A DNA stretch of 64,000 bases from Lates calcarifer (Eukaryota; Chordata; Actinopteri; Centropomidae): positions 16,742,307 to 16,806,306 of the forward strand of contig NC_066845.1 of the NCBI RefSeq assembly GCF_001640805.2, in the 5' to 3' direction. The notes beneath the pieces were generated by a model, which worked only from the letters and a program-made list of their open reading frames with translations, searched no databases and had not been told where the DNA came from. Shown here piece by piece: positions 27,126 to 46,443 of this stretch (positions are counted from its first letter, which is position 1; every line of letters starts with the position of its first letter). A program made the translations under genes and the position numbers.

Positions 27126-27924
27126 TCAAAGGTCCCAGCCAGACTAAAGTCAAGGACCGAAATCAAATACACAGTCTTAACCAGTAGGTCACCAGGAAAC
27201 CCTGACACATGACTTATTGAGCTAAAGGGGCAATTATTATTCTTAAAACATTCTAAATCAGTAAATTCCTTATTAATTGTTATTGCACCATGGTAAAGTT
27301 GGGGACTTTTGTTGTCCTGGTTACAATAATAAACACTTGGCTACAGTTAGAACGCAGCTGTGGTAAAAAAGAAACTAGCACTGACTATCAGTAGGAAATG
27401 GGAAACAAACAGCAACATCACACTACTTCCTCCTTTGATCCCATTGAACAAGAGTCATCATCTCTACAGCCGCTAGAGGAATTTGTCACCAGAACATAAG
27501 CATATGTTGTTTTTGGGCATTTGCTGAAACAACAGATGCTCTTGTTTTTCTTGGGAGGACATTCTGCTTTGTAACAAGTAAGCTGAACTTCATATGGAAA
27601 AATCTGTGGAGTGCCCCTTTACATAAAACAGAACACAAAAAAGAACTACACAATGAATGAAAGAAACTTCTAATCAATAAATGTTCACACAGTGTAATCT
27701 TCATCAAGAAAGAAAATCACTTTTATTCATATATGTGTAGTGGAGACAAGTGGTGTATGATCTTCATTGTATTCACAACGGAAAAAAGTACCTCCTCTGA
27801 ATACCTCTCATAAAAGCAGCAAAAATGTTTGATCAGTCAAATACAGTGCATTAAAAATAATGGTTAGAGGAGGTCTTTGATCTTGATCTCTTCATGGTTT
27901 CCATAGGGGAAAGGGCTTTTCAAG

Positions 27925-28110
27925 ATCTTTAAAAAGATGTCTTGAATGCCCTTTACTGTATTGTACTAAAAGTACAATGAGATAGGAGAGTTTCTCCTTT
28001 TTCAGTGCAAACATACAAAATATGCAGAAACAAAATATATAAAAAGATAAAAGACATTGCAATTCTATATACAATGAGGTATATGAGAAAATAGAATAGA
28101 AATCTCCTTA
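27925..28110 (-). repeat. Retroposon-like 3' tail, inverted copy
   Basis: Reads gccctttactgtattgtact, aaaagtacaatgagatagga, gtttctcctttttcagtgca and agaatagaaatctcc on the + strand. This is the reverse complement of the family at 27.0 kb. The two copies form an inverted pair about 0.8 kb apart. Confidence 0.5.
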
Positions 28111-31100
28111 CAAGCTCTAAATGTGATGGTGCTACAGAGACATATTGCAGGTTACAAACATTTACTGAACTTTGCAAGTGAAGGGGGACTTATTGTTACT
28201 GCAGTCCAACCTGGATACACAGCATGGGTTGTTGCATTTAGATATGGCTGAACTTGAGATTGTAATATTTTGATTTAGCAGACATTAGATTTTTCTGTAC
28301 ATTTACATTAAATAATACACAGTCGGCTGTTATTGAAGGACGTTATTTCAACTCCACTGAGAAACCTGAAATATGAGAACCAGTCTTTTCTCATCGTCAG
28401 TCAGCTGTACATTTCCTCTGTATCATCATATAATGCATTACACCAAATATCTTATGCTGGGGGGAAAATCTATAGACTATCACTACAAATTTACTGAGTC
28501 TGAATTGTTTCATCCTTTCAGCTGTGGAACAGAGTGATTTGGAGGAGTCTGCAGCCAGCAGAATTAGACCATATGGAAATGAACATATCTCTTCTGCAGC
28601 TGCAATATGCTTCATCCATATCAGACAAAGACGTCGGCACTCAAGGTCAATGCTCTTCATGTAAAGATAATGTTGCTGAGAAGACAATCGACACTTCTCA
28701 TTGCGTTTAGAGCCAAAGACCCTAATATGACTTGCACTGATCCATAAAATCATTACCAAGAAGCTTTTAACAGGTTCCAAGGACCACGGCTTACTTTTTA
28801 AATAAAATATAAACAAGGGAAAATATCAAACCCATTAATCTTTCATTAAGCTCGCTGGATAAAAAAGAATCGCTTAAAGTATCATTCGTTACCATCACTG
28901 CGAGTGCAAAAGCCCCCTGCTAACATCAAAGGCTTCTCAAAGAAACAGAGCGGGAGAGAGTCAGTTAGCTGAATTTGGCTGAGAACCAGCTTGTGGTTGG
29001 GTTTTAATTTCGACTGACTCATAATGGCACTGAGGAGGAAATGGGGACCCTGTCTATGATGGTTTTTGTGGCATCAAGGCCCTTTTTGAACAAACACTTA
29101 CATAAACAATGTGCTCACTATTATTAAATGTTGCTGGATGCTCACAAAGGTTGAGAGCTCATCCTCATCTTGCACAAGTTCTTTGTGCCATTGAAAGATC
29201 AGAGGCTTCTCGTGTCCAAAGAAAGGGGAGACTCCATCTCAAATACATATACTGCACACACACACTCACTTGCCACAGGAGGAGTGGTTGGCATGTTTGT
29301 GAGGGCGATGTAACAGCACTCTTTAGGAGCAGACTGATCCTGCTTTATATGTTTGGGTGGGGCATTTAGGCGCTCCAACTATTTAGCAACTTTTCAACAG
29401 AGGATCATAGAATAACTAGGAAAACTAATATGCAACATTTTGGAATTTCTTTATTAAACTGCATTTGATATATGCTCCCACTGTTTTTGCAGAACTGGCT
29501 GTTGTGGCTCATGACACATTCAATATGTAGACTACTTTAAAACTGCCTCTGAATGACAGATAGGCCACTGTTTACCTGCAATAAACACAATAATGCCCCT
29601 GCTGACATCTTGTCTTTTACATTAGCTCTCTTGCTGTCATTGAAAGTGCTAAAACAGCCTGGCAGTGATGCCAAGTAGGTTAATAACATGCAGTGGATTA
29701 AGGTTTTAGTGTAGCGCTGCTATACTGAAGAACTGATTTACTGTGGGAGTAAAATAAACCTATCCAAACACATTTTCCTGACCTGCATCCCTGTGCTGAG
29801 GTACATCACGTCAAAATACAGTGACACATTCATTTCTGTCCACAGTGCACAAAGCGAGCGGAAAAGCCTTCGACTGACTTCAGAGGCCCAGTATATTACA
29901 TGAGTTAGTCATGGCTCATACTGAATTAAACATGGGAAGAAGAGTTTCTTTTTATCTACAGCCAAAGTGCTAAATCTGACCACTGCAACTGATACTCACC
30001 CACTTCAAATCCTCCCTTTGATAGGGAAAGCGTAGGAGCTTCAAATGTATCAGTTTGTCCTCATTTTGTAATGGGTTTCAGTCACAAACACTGGTTGATG
30101 TTTGCAACCAAAAAAACAAAATTATACAAAAGCACTCTCTTCTGCCTTGTTCCCTGCAGAGCAAATGAGTCACAGTTACGTTGTGGTTGCTCTCTTTCAT
30201 ATCTGTGTTTATTCTTTGTTTGCTGCACAGGTAGATTTAATCAACCAACAGCAGGGTGACAGTTTCCCTCCAAGTCATCTCTGATAGGTGCAATAATAAT
30301 TACAGTGGACATGAATAGACAGGCTTGTGTGATCTCCCACTGTTCTTTTGGAGTTGGATGATAGTTAGATATAGCTCTGTTTGGCTCAGAGATGTCATGG
30401 ATGGGTGTTGTGGTTGTGCGGAACTCATCTTTGCTGGTGTGGAGTTGTGATATTTTTGGACAAGCAGGGATGAAAGCCCAGGGTCCTGTGGCTAATGAGA
30501 TACTGAGGCAGTGGGAATGATGGTTTTAATTACTGCCCAGAACTGGTCCAAAGGGGGCGATTGCTGAAGAGCATGCTGAGTGTCCTAGGTTGGGAGTTCA
30601 GACCAATGCCAGTCATGCTGTGCCTGGCTGCCTTTGATGCTTACTCCCCTCTGCTTTATTCCCACATTGTGCTTATTAGATTCTTTGCTGCTGATGCTTC
30701 ACTGCACCTTTGTTCAAACCAATTCTTTGGACAAAGAGAGGAATAACCACTGAGATTTCAACTTCAAACCCCCAGAAAGTTTCACTGATGCAGAAGGCAA
30801 CTTAATCTTTTGTGGAAATTAAAGCTGCAGCGCTCCCGTTGTACAGTGGCTCTCCGGCACAAAGGAGATGGATTGTGAGTTTCGTGGAGCAGACGGCACG
30901 ATATTTATTGTGAGGGAATCAAAATGCAGCAGTGCAACGATTAGGAAACAACCATGTGTGTAAAATAAAATGAGAGCTTCTGTGATGATAAAAGTGAATT
31001 GGGGTGGATTGCGTCGGGGAGAAATCTACAGTAGATTCACAGGCAGGCTGTGAGCCCTCCGTCTCCTCGGCTGCTCCCAGCAGGAGGGTGTTGCTACGTG

Positions 31101-31646
31101 TCTGCTCTCTGTTCTCCTGCAGCCCAGCTGTGGACCAACCCTTGTTGACTTTTCAGAGATCACATGGCATCCTCACTGTGGCTGGCTCCGAGGGGGCTCT
31201 GCCTCTGCAGGACTCTGCTATGGTCAGCACAGGCCTCCTCCTCCTCCTCCCTCTCCTGCTGCCTTTATCCCCCTGAAAAAAGGGGTTGGGCTGGTGTTTG
31301 AACACACTAAACATATTCACAAACACAACAACTTCAAAATTACCCTAAATGCTTTCTGGCCATTACTTCATCTCAGCAAACTGACAAATGATTTACAGTG
31401 TTTACTTTTCACCTTTACAGTATTCAGTGGACAAATCCATGCCTATTGAATCAAATCTTTTTCTACCTAGATTTGCTTTTGTCTGTACACACAAATAATC
31501 TCTAACAAGTCAAGGCTACCAGCCAGAGCTTTCTGTTATCAAATGAACAGGAAACAGTATTTGCCAAATACTGTAAGAACAAAATGGAGCTTGAATGGGA
31601 TATGTCCTTGGCGCTCATGCTTGCAGGAAGTGTGGATAAGGATAAT

Positions 31647-31682
31647 AAAAAAAAAAGGGGGGGGGGGGGGGGGGGGGGGGGG
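31647..31682 (+). repeat. A10-G26 homopolymer tract
   Basis: Ten A directly followed by 26 G. Long G homopolymers are rare in vertebrate DNA; this one can form G-quadruplexes. It may also be a sequencing or assembly artefact in length. Confidence 0.9.
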
Positions 31683-32934
31683 CCTGTAGTTTGAAAGCTA
31701 TGATGAACCCAGTAAATATTTTGGCTCTATGTAGCAATCCAGCCATAGTGTGTGTGGATTATTTTTTGATAGATGTGTGGTTTACTAGAAAGTGTTGCCA
31801 AAAGACGTGGAGGAGAAAGTAGGGATCATGCAATATGTGACAAAGATCATGAGGCAGACTTTAATCCTTAACTTCACTACTATATACAGCTGTTCTCCGT
31901 TCCAGGATTAGCCTTTGTTTAGGGTCACAATGTCCTGACATCTCTTCCCATCTCTACTTTGTTGCTTCGAGTTTTGGTGTCCACATAGAAAACATGGAAA
32001 AAATTGTGTTAGTATAGAAAATTTGTTCTTATTAGCAAAAGAACAAATCAACCTGAAATGAGCACCACAAGCTGAGCGGACATTATTTTACCACTTACAC
32101 ACATTAAGTTTCCCTATATGTATAAATATTCCAGAGCCTTAAAATGCAAAGAACATACTGCATGCGTTGTGCGTACAATGTCAATTTGTCAATTTTGTAC
32201 AGCAAAACAGCTCCATGTATTCAGATTGTGATGAATTAAAATTTCATATAAATAACACTTCCTGCTTACTTTGTAGATAAAGATGGTGAACAATGAGAGT
32301 GTGCGCAGCTAAAATCTAGCTCTCTTCTTCCTTATTGGCTTGCTCTGATGTCATCTGCTGTCCACAAAGCTGTCCACCATCCATCATCATCATACGTATT
32401 CACATAATACTACATCACTTTTAATAAAATGTTATTGTTTAAATAATATTAGTATTTTATTAAAACAATTAACAATGTATATGAGAGTCACAGTGCTGCA
32501 GAAAACTTTTCTCTTAGTTCATTTCCAGTAGAGGGCTGTCATTCCAATATTCTCCTTGTCTTTTTCTCTATCTTTGGCTGTGTTCAGTGTAGATAGAGTA
32601 CAATTTATGGCTTATTAATCATTTAAGGCAACAAACTTTTTCATCTATAAATGTAGGAGAATCATTAATGTTTCGGGGAAGAAAACCATCCCTTATGGTA
32701 TTTTTCATTCAGAATCTGCTTGAAAATGATCTCTTTCTGTTGAAGGACTGCTATTGGAACTGAGCCTTAGTGACTTTGACAATACCAACTGTGCACCATC
32801 ACTAACAAAGCCAGAAACTGTTATGGTTTTTTCTGTCTTCATTATAGATTGGGCACCAGTTTGTTTTAGATTCAACATACTGTTGGTTTGACTACTTATT
32901 CTGCTTTGGCTTTAGAAACCCAGGGTGAAATTTT

Positions 32935-32970
32935 GTGTGTGTATGTGTGTCTCTCTGTGTGTGTGTGTGA
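32935..32970 (+). repeat. GT microsatellite
   Basis: An imperfect gtgtgtatgtgtgtctctctgtgtg tract. Simple repeat, non-coding. Confidence 0.6.
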
Positions 32971-34910
32971 TGCAGTGCCTTCGTCTTCTTAAGGGGGAAC
33001 ACACTGATACAGAACAGATTAGGTTCCACAGCAGGCAAGAGAATAATCTAATTTTCCTAACCCGCTTACTGATATCATGGCATTGTAGATCCTTATTATT
33101 CAGAATCCCCTCTTGTTCTGATTTTGCAATCAGGGTTCAAGCTTAATGGGGCCACTGTGATTTATGTAAAATGGAAGCTTTGATCCTGTTTGTTTTTCAT
33201 GTTTCAAACAGGAAGTGTGGTTTAATGCTATGAATATCATACAAATACTATGCATCAGCATAGAGATGTGTTCCTGACAACAATAGTGATGATGATGGTG
33301 ATGATGGTGATGGCATCCCTGGCTGTGATGATAATAATGTAAGACTGAAGGGTGTGTATTTTGAGAAAGTGCAGCCAGTTTGATATACTGACTGCGTTGC
33401 GTGCTTCCTTTCATCAGCTTTGGGCCGTAGTATCTCGCAGAGCGTGATTAGCGTAAGCGTGGAATCCACACCGCTGGGGGCTGCAGGGCGAGCTTGAAGC
33501 CTGAAGCGCATTCATCAACGTCCCTGGCAGGGTGCACCTTTCCCAGCCTCACACCGCTCAGCTTGTAGCCCTCTCCCCAGCCATGTTTTCTTCTTTTTCT
33601 TTCACTTTTAGTCCTTTTCAATGGCCTTTGTTGTTTTTTAAGAGATAGCGTGTTCTCTTGAGGAAAACTTCTCCCTTTTTTCATCAAAGCTTTTACTGTA
33701 CTGGATGTGTCAGATGTGTCAGATGCACATTGTTCAGCATTTTGACAACATAATATTACTATATGTGTGTAATGTTTAGCTGTATTTGTAACTGTTCACC
33801 TGCTCATAGACAAATACGCCCCACTGGATTTCTGTGTCTTAGGGCTCTTGGTGTGACTTCCACTTTTTACCCCACAATCAAGCTTGATGACACTGATGTC
33901 CCCACCTTTTTCTTCATCTCCCCACGGTCTCCTTCCAGCAGGTAAACAGTGACTGAAGCAGGTCCTCCCAGACTGGTCCCTCAGGTCTGAATCTGTAATC
34001 ACTCTTAGATCTCAGACATGAAAGACTTGCATACTTCTTCCTAAAAATGCCCTCTGAGGTGCCAAGCTCTGTTTCAAATGGTAGGATGTGAAGAAGAGAA
34101 GAAAAAGCTTGGGAAGAAATAATAGCTCATGATAAGGTACCTTAAAAAGAGTGCATGGGAGGATTTTTCTGACCTTCAATGCATTCTTAACACATTTTCT
34201 GAAACATTCACTTTTCATCATAAACTTGATAAGAAAGGGAATGATCAATCCCAGACACAAGGCCTTGCTAGTCTTGCCCCAATGTCTTAATCAATAGTAT
34301 AGTCTACATCATCATAAAAGGATCTTATCAGTCATTCAGTTTTAGTCTATCAGTCAAAAGTATTACGGTAAAATTACGGTCACACTTTATTTTCAATCAT
34401 GCCCTCAGTCTGAATCTATTTAGGTCTTATTTAAAGACCTACATCCCCTCTAAAAGCCATTTCTTCAGCAGTTGTACAGTAGGCCAAAAGCTTAAATCCA
34501 CCTTCACTTAATTAACCCACTATTTAAACCTGACATAAACTTGTATGGAATAAATTTACACAATTTGTTATGAAAATAAGCATTAAGAAATGCCTTTAAA
34601 TGATTTTTTTGTACAATGCTCACAAACTAGGAGTGACAGTTCAGCCTTTCATTTCACAGCTTGCCTACATTACTGATTACGATTCATGACAATAAGTCAA
34701 AGTGACATTTAGGGTACTGTTCTCTCTGTAATTCTGGTTCATAGTGAGCAGTGGGCTGGAAAGCTCAACAGGATATTTGACAGTTTGCTGCTGATTCGTA
34801 AAACAAAAACAATGTGTCTATCAGGACTCTGAGTTTGATCAGAGACTCAATAAAGTGGATGCTGGTAACCCAGACAGCCCGAGTCAGTTTATTTACTGTA
34901 CGAGCTTTGC

Positions 34911-34923
34911 TGCCATCTAGTGG
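34911..34923 (+). promoter_or_regulatory. CTCF-like motif
   Basis: TGCCATCTAGTGG fits the core of the CTCF consensus read on this strand (GCC..CTnGTGG). It lies about 0.9 kb before the piwil1 start codon, between the developmental fzd10 domain and the germline gene. A single motif match is weak evidence. Confidence 0.3.
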
Positions 34924-35599
34924 TCGCCATTAAAAAAGCACTGTAAAAAAAATGGGAACGCACAATAACCGTATCACTGCGCTTTAAAAAAGTAGTTCTT
35001 GGGCTTTTCTGATTCATAATTTCAGCAGTCAATAATGTCGTTATTAGATTCACTTATTCTGAACGACTGAACCTCTAATACACAGTGATGTAATATATAA
35101 ACTGAAGAAGTGTTCAATCAAAGTTTTAAAAATAATGTACACGCGTATTAATTCTCTCAGTGAAGAGGCCTATAACTAAATTGCCGCAATTTTTTTTACT
35201 GACCTTCATCGACTTACACCTGTGGTAAATACCTTATCGTTGAAAGCAGAGTTGCAAGAAACTTTTACAAAGGCGAGTATTCCTGTTTAAATACTGCATA
35301 TATTCCCAATGACGTTATATTTAACGAGTGACCAAGAGTACTAAGTTTAGAGTTAATCGAAATTATATTACTTTCAGACAGTTACGGTCATAGCTAATCG
35401 TGTCAACTAACCTTAATTAGCAAGAAAATAAATCCACGATGTTAACCAGAGAGTATTATAACTTAAGTCTAGTTATGGGGGTCAACACGCAAACACACGA
35501 AAACAAAAAATAACAGCATTTTAGTGTCCTACCCTGTAAAAGGAAATTGATTTTTACTTGGTGTTCACTTTGACTAGCATACTGTGCTGGGCCACACTC

Positions 35600-35850
35600 A
35601 ATGTTAATTAGCAGGCGCCATTTTATCTGCGTGAGGAAAATTGCAGCAGGATTATAGTCTGTACTTGCAGATTTTAGTATAACTCACGTGTAGTAGTATT
35701 AGATTTTTTTCTTGACGCTCGCAGTTCTTAAAGTTTCTGATAAGCGCTGCTTGTTAGAAGGTATATATTTTTGAATATGTTTGATTATGCCTTATTGTTA
35801 TATGTATAAATCCCTCCCCCCATAGCGCTACAATTTGAGACTGCCTTAAA
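35600..35850 (+). promoter_or_regulatory. piwil1 promoter and 5' UTR region
   Basis: GGCGCCATTTTATC near 35615 resembles a YY1-type promoter element. A pyrimidine tract ending ccccccatag at 35825 looks like a 3' splice site. If so, the first coding exon begins at 35826 and is preceded by a separate non-coding exon. The transcription start itself is not visible. Confidence 0.35.
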
Positions 35851-43492
<7,642 letters not shown>

Positions 43493-44035
43493 GGAAAATA
43501 TGAGTAATTTGTTTGGCTCTGACTCTTGTATATGTAAAATTTTGTTAGAAAAGTTCTCCTCAGTTTATGTTTGTATTACATATTCAAGTCTAATGTAAAG
43601 ATAAAGTCACAGTTCAGAGGTAAAAAACTGCATGTGCTAAAATGATAGACACCCTGTCTACTGTTGGAAATACACTGAACACTCATAGTTAAATAAATGA
43701 AGATGTTCAGAGTGAAATGCCACAAATAAGTTGATCTGTGAGAGTTAGTCTGGGCAGTTTGTGAAAAAAAGAGGCAGGAAAAGTAACCAAGCATATTTTT
43801 TTTCATAGGGGGACCTAGAATATTTCTTTAGCTGTTTATTATTATACATGTTAGCCTCAGATGATTTGTATGTTGTTTATAGAGATGGCTGTTTGCTGCT
43901 TACACTGGGGAGTAAAGACAAGCTGAAGCTCAAGTTTTTGTTGCTAATAAGACTCATGAGTCAACTTCTAGGTCCTAAGAGCTATTATTGCTGTGTTGCA
44001 AATGGTTCTAATAAACATTTCTTTGTGTGGTATGG
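43493..44035 (+). other. piwil1 3' UTR
   Basis: Runs from the TAA to a probable poly(A) site. AATAAA occurs at 43692-43697 and 44010-44015. The second is followed by tttgtgtggtatggtatg, a good GU-rich downstream element, and is the preferred 3' end. Confidence 0.6.
44010..44015 (+). terminator. piwil1 preferred polyadenylation signal
   Basis: AATAAA with a GT-rich element 10-25 nt downstream. Confidence 0.6.
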
Positions 44036-44084
44036 TATGTTTTTTTATGTCAAATAAGACATGCAAACATTACAAAATATTAAA

Positions 44085-44090
44085 TTTATT
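44085..44090 (-). terminator. rimbp2 candidate polyadenylation signal
   Basis: TTTATT on + is AATAAA on the rimbp2 strand. It is the first such signal I find reading downstream from the distal rimbp2 stop at 46246, giving a 3' UTR of about 2.2 kb. Cleavage would fall near 44070, close to the piwil1 end. Confidence 0.4.
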
Positions 44091-46245
44091 TAGATTTTTT
44101 TTTAGAAAAGATTGCACATGCACACCCACACAATAATTTGTAACCATCAATATAGGCTGATAATTCTTATCATAAAGCTAGCACACAATTGCAGACTTTT
44201 AAACAATATGGTCTTCAAGACACCATGGGGAAAGCTTGCACTGTTTGATTATAAAGTTAAATGTACAAAAAAGGCAGTTTGAAAATCAAGTATAAACATT
44301 TAAAAACAATTTTACAAATGGACAAAGTACAAAAAGACCAACAGTCACTCAAAATGAATAGAAGCAATGTCTGAGGACATGGTCCATAAATAGGAAAAGA
44401 TGTACATCAGGTTACCTTAGGTTAACATGGCTGTTCGGCCGAGAATTGTACAGAAAGTATTACAGAATGTTTTGCATACATTCTTTTTTGGCAGTTTTCA
44501 GTTCAACTCTTGTGTGTAGAAAAAATAGGCTAGATATTAAAATACATGAGAGGATGAAATGGAAAACAGAACGGTGTTAGGAGATAAAGGTGGACTGTTT
44601 CATTTCACGCACAAAGACGGACATCTGCACAATCCTTTTGGGCAGCTTTGAAAATACATTGGCTTTCAATTCATCATACATTCACTACTCTACATTAAGG
44701 TGTAGATATATATATATTGATATACAGTACTTGTATCCTGCACCAACATAACTTGGGACACATTGAACAGGCATCGATGACAGATTGGCTTGAATAAACA
44801 TTTCAGATCTAATAGATTTGGGGTTAGAGGGGTAGAGGGGCAGCATAGAGGTAGCCTTGTGTCTCACTGTTAACTACTGTGATAGGAGTCAAACTTCTAG
44901 TGAAGCCCAAAAGTGTCGCATGTTATGAATCAAATGCAGTACAACAACAGGACATCATTTGCTGATGCTATATCACACAGATTAACTACTATTTGTTCTT
45001 TAATCTGTTTATGTATTATTATTTCCTTTGTAGAGTAGTCATTGTTTTATATCAGATGTGCATCAGTGTGGCACCAAAAACAGTGAACTCAAAATAAAAG
45101 TCCCTTCATTTCCTCAGTAGCCCCTGAATTTGGTTATACAGGGATTTTTTTTTCTATTTTCTAAGGAATATTTCTAAAATTAAAAATAATATTTTCTTTT
45201 TTGGGCTTAACTATGGATGATGGACGTTATAGAAACAGGAGTCTTGGACGGTTACGTGTAATCTGAAATCACGACAGTCACACAATACCCTGCACATCAC
45301 AAATCAGGATTAACATCTGCAAACAGATCTTGTGTTATGAAGTAACAACATAAATGAATAGTAGGCATGGAACTGCACGCTCTACTGGACAAAGTACTAA
45401 CCATTGTGCGATTATAAGGCAAATACATGAAGGTTGGATCTACTAGGCATTTCCATTCAGGCTCATTTTACTGCAGAGACCCTGTAGTAGGAGCAGTATG
45501 TGCTTGTTCTGAAGGTGTGTTGACATGTTTGTGTGTGTGGTGGGGGGGGGACACTTGCTGCTCTTATAGCTGCTGAGATAGGGCAGAAGAGTAGGAGTTC
45601 ATTCTGATTTGTCACAGTAAACTGCACAGCACGTGCTGCCACACTGTGTTAAAGTACTGCATGCTCCAGGTTCCATACTGAGCCCATCACATCACATGCG
45701 CTCTCACGGGATCAGGAGGGAATGTGCTGAAGTAAAAAGCATGCAAATCTCGTGTACAATTTACGTGACCTGCTGTTTTGAATAAGCTCCTCCAAGTCCA
45801 TCCTTGTCCTCAGATTCAAAATAGACCCCAAGGTTTAACTGAGCCCACAGTGTTTGAATGATATTCTGATTTTGTATACAGGGACACTGGTCAGACTCAT
45901 AATGTGGTGTCATCAGACTTGACCAAGTGCAAAATGGAGAATGTCCTGGGCCCTGCCTCTGTCTACAGCAAAACTTCATCAGCCGGAGACTCAGAGGTAA
46001 GATATTCAATTCTACATCGGCCGACACCCATGAGGTCTCAGGACCATAATATGAAATGTGTTGTTGAAAATATGTAGTTGATACCGTTAACAAAATACAA
46101 ATATTCTATTATGCAACAGATGTACAAGAATAAAGCATTTGCTAAGCTCACAAATGCCACCTGTCCACTGTATGATAGTTTGATTTTTTTTTTTTTTTTA
46201 AACACTACAAGGAAGTGGATGACACTCTCCAAGTATGTCAAGAAG
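44091..46245 (-). other. Probable rimbp2 3' UTR
   Basis: No open frame with recognisable content. Sequence is AT-rich and its position fits the untranslated tail of the distal rimbp2 isoform. A short C run near 45541 on the rimbp2 strand and a T run at about 46183-46199 on + are the only notable simple tracts. Confidence 0.45.
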
Positions 46246-46443
46246 TTATTTTACAGCGCCAAGTCTTTGCAATAGTTTCTTCCCTTTGGAGAGCAGTCCC
46301 TTTTTCTTTTTGGAGGAGTACATGTCCAGTGGGGCCCTGATGGGACTGCCGGGCCCCACGGTGGCAGGGCCAGAGCCAGGGATGTGTGGACGCACTGTGG
46401 GAGAGGCTGCTCTTCTGGGCGGACCCGATTTTTCCAATGGAAC
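46246..46443 (-). CDS. rimbp2: rimbp2 distal last coding exon (long C terminus)
   Basis: It follows the acceptor cccattag and opens VPLEKSGPPRRAASPTVRP in phase 0, continuing the spliced end TKR of the exon at 49065. It finishes MYSSKKKKGLLSKGKKLL then QRLGAVK and TAA: 65 residues, proline-rich first and strongly basic at the end. I recall similar lysine-rich ends in other vertebrate RIM-BP2 isoforms. Confidence 0.75.
   Translation of the reverse strand, partial: VPLEKSGPPRRAASPTVRPHIPGSGPATVGPGSPIRAPLDMYSSKKKKGLLSKGKKLLQRLGAVK

Larger units (their letters stand above)
16500..35600. other. Intergenic region between fzd10 and piwil1
   Basis: About 19 kb without a supportable gene. Open frames are short and lack recognisable motifs. 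It holds decayed interspersed repeats (20.8, 22.2-22.9, 24.4-24.8, 27.0 and 27.9 kb), microsatellites and a long G homopolymer at 31.66 kb. Some stretches, such as 18970-19080 and 28850-29060, are complex and not repeat-like. They could be conserved non-coding DNA, but that cannot be shown here. Confidence 0.65.
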
